This document shows positions 59,025-64,000 of a DNA stretch of 64,000 nt, in pieces. Source of the DNA: Taxillus chinensis. Taxonomy: Eukaryota; Streptophyta; Magnoliopsida; Santalales; Loranthaceae. Under the pieces are notes generated by a model. It searched no databases. It was not told the origin of the DNA and saw nothing but the letters and a program-made list of their open reading frames with translations. The stretch is taken from contig CM042088.1 in the NCBI GenBank assembly GCA_023512835.1, positions 45,648,771 to 45,712,770 of the forward strand. The letters run 5' to 3'. Made by a program: the position numbers and the translations under genes. Numbering within the stretch: the stretch's first letter is position 1; each line of letters begins with the position of its first letter.

Positions 59025-59619
59025 GGGTTAATAATCTCTATCGAATGTCGATGATGATGATCGATCAGTGGCAACGAAACAGAGTTGACCTTTAAAAAAA
59101 TTATTATTATTTATTCCCCCAATCTTTATATAGAAACATGAATGATTAATTTCAACCGCTATATGTACACATGTGCGTGGTGCGACCGTTAATTTTCTTT
59201 TCTTGGTGGAGGTGCGCCCTACACGTGGCATGCCAAATATTATTTATTTTAATATATGTATATTTCTATTTTTTTTTTTATATATGAAAAATGATTTGTT
59301 AGGGTTATTTATTAATTATGTAATCCGTAATATTATATACATATAATTAGTAATCAGTAATATTTATTTATATATATATATATATATAAAATAAATTGCA
59401 GGATCAAAATACCTTTATATTTTAATCAAAATAATATTAGTTTTGATTAATAAATTTTAAATTAAAATTATATTTTGATAAAAATATAACTAGTAATGTA
59501 GTTTTTAAAATGAAGACTACAAGGATCATTATCCATATATATATAATGATTTTTTTTCTTTTTTCTTTTTTATATATGAAAAATGATATGTTAGGGTTAT
59601 TTATTAATTATGTAATCCG

Positions 59620-59668
<49 letters not shown>

Positions 59669-61001
59669 TCTTGCGCGGGGGTGAATATGAGCGGTTGGAT
59701 CAAAATTTAGATCATCCAATCCGTTTATATTTATGAGGAAAATTAAATAAGTCTGATTCAGTGCGAAAAATAAAAGAGTCGCCCATTAACAATGACACTA
59801 ATCGCATCCCGGTACATTTATTTTGGATTACGGGACTTGATTACAAATGAAATCCCCACTGAATATTTGTGGAATTAATTGCAGTTTCCCTCTTGAGATG
59901 CGGCTCACAATATCAATGCCATCATTTTTTTTTTTTTTGCATTGATATTTGAAAGAAACAAAATTATTTAATGTGGGAATATGGTAATTAACTGTATGTA
60001 CTTTACTTTAAATTTGTCCTTAAAAATTTTTTATAATATAAATTTAAAAATAAAATAAAATAATTTATTTATTTGTAATTTAAATAATTGTATGTGCATT
60101 AGCAAGTCATGCCTCCACAGGGCGTAATACACAATAGAAATGGAAATTTCTATTATGCTTTCATTAATTTCCATCGATTTTCTTTTATCATGATTATTTT
60201 CCATAGATTTATTTGAAGGTCTGAATAAGCCTTTTCCAGCAAGAACACACACATATAAAGCTAGACATAACACGCTTATATAATAACACAAAAACATAAT
60301 AAGGTTCACACAATAATATAATAGATATTCAACAACACTTCAAGAATACAAAGTAGGATAACAATTGATTCAAACTAATTTTAAATTATAATAAAATGTC
60401 ATAGATGGACAAAGGTGAAAATAATATATATATATCTCACGCAAGCAAGCGGAACTGTGAACTTCACGTATTTTGCTGAGTTTTACTCCAATTTTCATTT
60501 TCTTTGCCATCAGATTTTTCCGTGAGACAAGGATGGAAAAGCATATCCCTCGGGAGCGAAGAATCAAAAGCATAGATAGAAGAAGGTTAAGCACTTGTAA
60601 ACTCTTCCTTGCTAAAAGTGATAAGATTCTAAACCAAAAATAATAATACTCTGAGCCAACTAATTTGATCTAAGAATAACTCACAAAATTCTTCTATGTT
60701 TTCATATATATATATATATATATATACTTACACAAACAAATGAAAGTATGGAACATAAAGCATGCAACCGAATCAAACGTTATATAAAAGGCATGGCAGA
60801 AAAGGGATACAAAATAAACAATAAAATAAATAAATAAAATCAAACACGATAAACTATTTTCTGAGTGTGCAACATAACTATTTTCGTTTGTAACGGTTAA
60901 GTGCATTATTAAGTTATAAGCGGCGCCGCAGATGTGAGGACACATGAGTGAGTTTTCCTTGAGGTTAAATACATACGGCCTCGAGCCTGTGACAGCCAGA
61001 A
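59025..61001. other. Intergenic, AT-rich
   Basis: This holds the MDHAR promoter side, AT microsatellites at about 59625-59660 and 60706-60725, and two similar short blocks (TATATGAAAAATGAT then TTAGGGTTATTTATTAATTA at about 59281 and 59572), which are a local direct repeat. No gene is visible until the F-box-type fragment. Confidence 0.6.
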
Positions 61002-61700
61002 TCATGTAAGAGTCCAACTAACACCCGAGTCGCGTGAAAGATCATGTAAGGAAACAAACAAAAGGCGTGCATCCAGAACACAAAGTGATAAACCACAGAG
61101 ATTTTTGGTAGTAGTATGCAGGGGCAGAAATCGGAAGCTTTCTGTTGTTAGATTGAATGAAGCAACCATGTTCTGACCACTGTGACCAGAATAAACGAGC
61201 CAATTCAGACATCCCTCAAAAGAGACGGCCCCATCACTGAAATGCCGCTGAACATTGCAGATGTCTTGGGGTAAGCCCTGAACGCTCCTCCAAGAATTAG
61301 AATTAGAATTAGAATTAGAATTAGAGTAGAGGGAGAAAACCTCAACCAGGCGCGCGTCTGCATCAATCTTCACCACCTTGTAATCGTCAGAGTGCTTATC
61401 GTAACCGAACCCAAAAATGAGACCATCGTAGACATCAAAGGAGTGCGGACGACAAGGCGGCAATTGTCTGGACAATCCAGTGGTAGGGTTCCACACGATC
61501 ACATAACACACCCTAGCGCATGGACGGATCCAATCATGTTCAACCGGAATGGCAGACTGTAGACAGTAGAGCCCATTGCAGGATCCAATGATGGTTACCA
61601 CATTGATCATTAATGTGGTTGGGGAGGGTGGCAAAGGATGCTCGGAGGAGGGGATGAGGAGGGTTGATGGGTAAGGAATAGGATATCCCAAAAAACTCAT
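61002..61700 (-). pseudogene. F-box-associated-domain gene fragment, F-box missing
   Basis: The 232-residue frame matches the F-box-associated interaction domain layout: IIGSCNGLYCL, VIVWNPTTGLSRQLP, FGFGYDKHSDDYKVVKID, VEVFSLYS, WRSVQGLP, GAVSFEGCLNWLVY and FNLTTESFRFLPL. Family role: substrate recognition in SCF ubiquitin ligases. No F-box could be found upstream; stops lie just before the ATG in this frame. At the 3' end the frame stops at SGVSWTLT, while the next frame continues plausibly with DSYMILAVTG and PYVFNLKEN (60900-61017), which suggests a one-base shift. A truncated pseudogene is likely, but a sequencing error at the 3' end cannot be excluded. Confidence 0.65.
61295..61324. repeat. 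Coding hexanucleotide repeat (AATTAG)5
   Basis: Five copies of the six-base unit encode alternating Asn-Ser on the minus strand, directly after VEVFSLYS in the F-box-associated domain. Length change here is in steps of two residues and keeps the frame. Confidence 0.9.
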
Positions 61701-61834
61701 CCCGCCCTATTACCGCTACTCCGTCCACAACAGCCTGAGGAGCAGGAAGTCTGATCAATGACAACAAGGGTAAGGCGGGTGATGATGGAACATGGGTCAT
61801 GTAGTCAGCGGGAGTCACCAAATGTGACACCCAA

Positions 61835-62233
61835 TCAGGGCCACGCCCCTCGGAGGGAATCTTTGGAAGTTCCCAGAAACCTTACGTTAGGGTTGTACCT
61901 ACGGTTTTGGACAAAGCATAAACACATAGCGCTCCCGCGATATGCATCGCTCCTTCTTTCTGTGACTCCTCCGTTTCTGGAAACCACCCAGCAATCGCAG
62001 TTACTCTCCGCTGATTCCACTCCCCATTCCAATCTCTCCTCTGATTTCAGCTTCTGACGCCTTTCTTCCAATCTCCTTGACTCTTCTTCTCCCCATTCCC
62101 TCTTTCTTTCCTTGGGTTCGGGCGTTGAGCACCCCAATCCCAGTCCCAATTCTTCTTCTGATGATGCCATAGGCACAAGAAAACCCTCCGCTCCGCAGCA
62201 ATCTTTCGTAACCAAGTCTATATCCATATCCAT
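61835..62233 (-). other. Open frame of 132 codons, unrecognised
   Basis: The frame begins MDMDIDLVTKDCCGAEGF and is rich in Arg and Glu (PKERKREWGEEESRRLEERR). It has no family I recognise and ends 134 bp upstream of the F-box-associated fragment on the same strand. It may be the 5' part of a gene that was fused to or disrupted by that fragment, or just chance open sequence in GC-richer DNA. Confidence 0.2.
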
Positions 62234-64000
62234 TGGCCACCGAAACTAAACAACGCAGAAGGAGGCAACACTACATTCATCCGATCGTCCGTCCCCGTGT
62301 GTTTCTATATAGAGCCAAAAAAAAGGTCGATAACCCCCTTCTAACCTAACCCTAGTTAGCTTACAAACATACCCACTTCCTATTCTATGATCAATTGAAT
62401 CAATTGATCATGGGCCGGGTTAATAAACCGAGTTTCCACGCTCCCACACGTCAGTAAGTGACACGTAATAATCAATGGTGCCCGGGTCAAGACCTCGCTC
62501 CTCTACTCTACTGTGTTGTCTTGCATTGCCCACGTTTGGCCTATTTGTCAAGTTTGTGTTTTCAAATCTGGTTTTGGGTGATGGTTTGGTGTATCGTATG
62601 TTCGGCCACTGATTTAGGCTCACCTTAGTGCGAAAGCTGATATAGACTCATTTGTTTCTGTTTGTTTCAATTTCTGTGTGTTTTTGTGTATTTTATTGAT
62701 CATTTGGTTCATGTACTTTCAGGCTTGATTTGAATCTATCTGTGTGGTGTAATTTGAGTCTTCAGTCTACACACTTTCTTGCCACGATTTTAGTTCTCTA
62801 TACATCATACATGAGAGTTCGTTATGGTTCAATCTTGGTTGTCTGCTGGTATGGGTTCTGACTTTGGACTCATGTACCTCCCTTCTTATTCATCGGCCCT
62901 CAATATGTGTTTAATCTATTAGTCATTCCAAACAATACTTTGTTAATAGTTTGTTAATGAGAGGTTTAATTATTTTCTGTCATGGACCAGTAGTGGTAAT
63001 TGCAACGCGTAATGCTATTGCTGTGCTGCATTGCTGTCATGGTGAAGCAGTGTTGTCTTACTGTACTGCAGTGCTGTCTTGATTAAAAACATAAGTTCAA
63101 GAAATGTGATTCAAAAACAAATAAGATGGCAAGAAATTTAATTCTTACTTGTGATATTCTCTTTTTGAAATAGGTAATTTGATCACAGGAGTTGAATATT
63201 TATGCATTGTAACAAAAAGTTGAGTTATGAGATGTGCAAGAAAATTAATGTTATAATAATATGATTGTATCGTTTAATGTAGTATAATTGTAATTGCTAG
63301 CATATGATTGCATAATGCATAACTTTAGCCTTATGCCTTGTAAATTGAACAAATTATAAGAGGTTGGTATCCACTTTGAGTGTTATTTGTCAAACCATTT
63401 TAGATTTTATACCTGAAAATGCGAATGAGGTTGGCTGATAATAAAACTTACATGAATTAGAGCCTTTTTTTTAGAACGATGCGCCCATTACACGACTCGA
63501 ACACACAATCGCTGTATCAATGCTTCAACCATCCGGGTGGCCACAGGGGCAGCCCCTCTGACAAGTTTGACAACTCTTAACATCAACTCTTGGATGGGAT
63601 TACAAATCATATCAAACAGGAAATGGAGAATGCAACTTCAGAATGAATATTGGAAAAAACCACAAAAGGGTGTTCAAGCCAGAAAGGCTACATTTCTGGC
63701 TGCATTGAACAGCATGTCACACAAATGGTCGGATTATACATATATTAGAGGGTGCAAAGTTACGGCCTACTTTAAGCAAAACCACGTTTCCAAGCAGATG
63801 GTGAAGAAAACTGCCAAGGTAACTGTTGGCGCCCCAAGTGACCAGATCTCTCTCCATTTTACCTTAAATTGTATTAACACTGTCGATATGGTTGCTTGAG
63901 GAGCTTTTGGCAAGTCCAAGAATTCGATCTTATAAAGGCTCCATTTGCTTGTCCTCCAAGGATATCATTCCCAGGTGTGATGGATCTCCGACCACGTCTG
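62234..64000. other. Right-hand end, no convincing gene
   Basis: No family could be recognised. An open frame at 63537-63899 (+) has coding-like composition in its second half (RKATFLAALNSMSHKWSDY), but I cannot tie it to a known protein and no splice partners are evident. It could be part of a gene or a transposable element cut by the window edge. Confidence 0.4.
63466..63545 (-). other. tRNA-like / SINE-like Pol III promoter pattern
   Basis: On the minus strand TGGCCACCCGGATGG resembles a tRNA-Ser-type A box, and GTTCGAGTC (63502-63494) is a good B box. The total span of about 50 bp is right for a tRNA-type promoter. Eight A residues follow at 63473-63466. The cloverleaf arms do not pair well enough for a working tRNA, so a tRNA-derived SINE head or relic is the better reading. 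Confidence 0.35.

Noticed and set aside
61540..61830. Overlapping frame MSHLVTPADYMTHV as a possible missing F-box
   Set aside because: It has no LPxE/D-type F-box pattern and lies in another frame from the F-box-associated domain, so it cannot supply the N-terminus without an unsupported shift.

Overview
This is nuclear DNA from a flowering plant, almost certainly a eudicot. The genes are split by many short-to-long AT-rich GT-AG introns, intergenic DNA is AT-rich with many microsatellites, and every recognisable protein is a plant-type family. There are no operons, bacterial genes, rRNA genes, convincing tRNA genes or CRISPR arrays. Exon boundaries given here were placed by hand from splice consensus, reading-frame continuity and family resemblance, and they close into uninterrupted reading frames unless stated.

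Layout: 0-3.6 kb, repeat-rich DNA made of two diverged direct copies of a ~0.7-1.2 kb segment. 3.6-6.8 kb (+), a 12-exon SLC35F/DUF914-type membrane transporter. 9.7-12.9 kb (+), a 5-exon secreted GDSL esterase/lipase. 13.7-26.4 kb (+), a 15-exon WD40 protein with an AT-hook array that resembles the TFIIIC subunit GTF3C2. 26.9-29.2 kb, the decayed remains of a tandem subtilase copy, followed at 29.7-34.0 kb (+) by an intact 11-exon subtilisin-like protease of the SBT4.14/XSP1 type. 34.8-39.5 kb (-), a 7-exon bZIP factor like AtbZIP62. 41.5-45.2 kb (-), a 9-exon IQM calmodulin-binding protein. 45.2-51.8 kb, gene-free AT-rich DNA with long microsatellites and MITE-like repeats. 51.8-53.6 kb (+), a ribosomal stalk protein P2 gene whose first coding exon is missing where a 479-bp cytosine-free block lies, probably an assembly artefact. 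54.4-59.0 kb (-), a complete 10-exon monodehydroascorbate reductase ending in a peroxisomal SKI tail. 61.0-61.7 kb (-), an F-box-associated-domain gene fragment with no F-box. 62.2-64.0 kb, no convincing gene.

The genes do not form one pathway. They are unrelated housekeeping, regulatory and secreted-enzyme loci. From memory, two neighbour pairs echo Arabidopsis gene order: the WD40/AT-hook gene with bZIP62 (AT1G19485-AT1G19490), and IQM3 with MDAR1 (AT3G52870-AT3G52880). The subtilase cluster sits inside the first interval and the P2 gene inside the second.

I found no convincing previously undescribed system. The observations most worth checking are the cytosine-free block over the P2 gene, a possible exon-to-intron change or frameshift with an in-frame duplication in the bZIP gene, the AT-hook array in the TFIIIC-like protein, the decaying subtilase tandem copy, and a tiny poly(A)-tailed insertion with a target-site duplication and a paralogous empty site.
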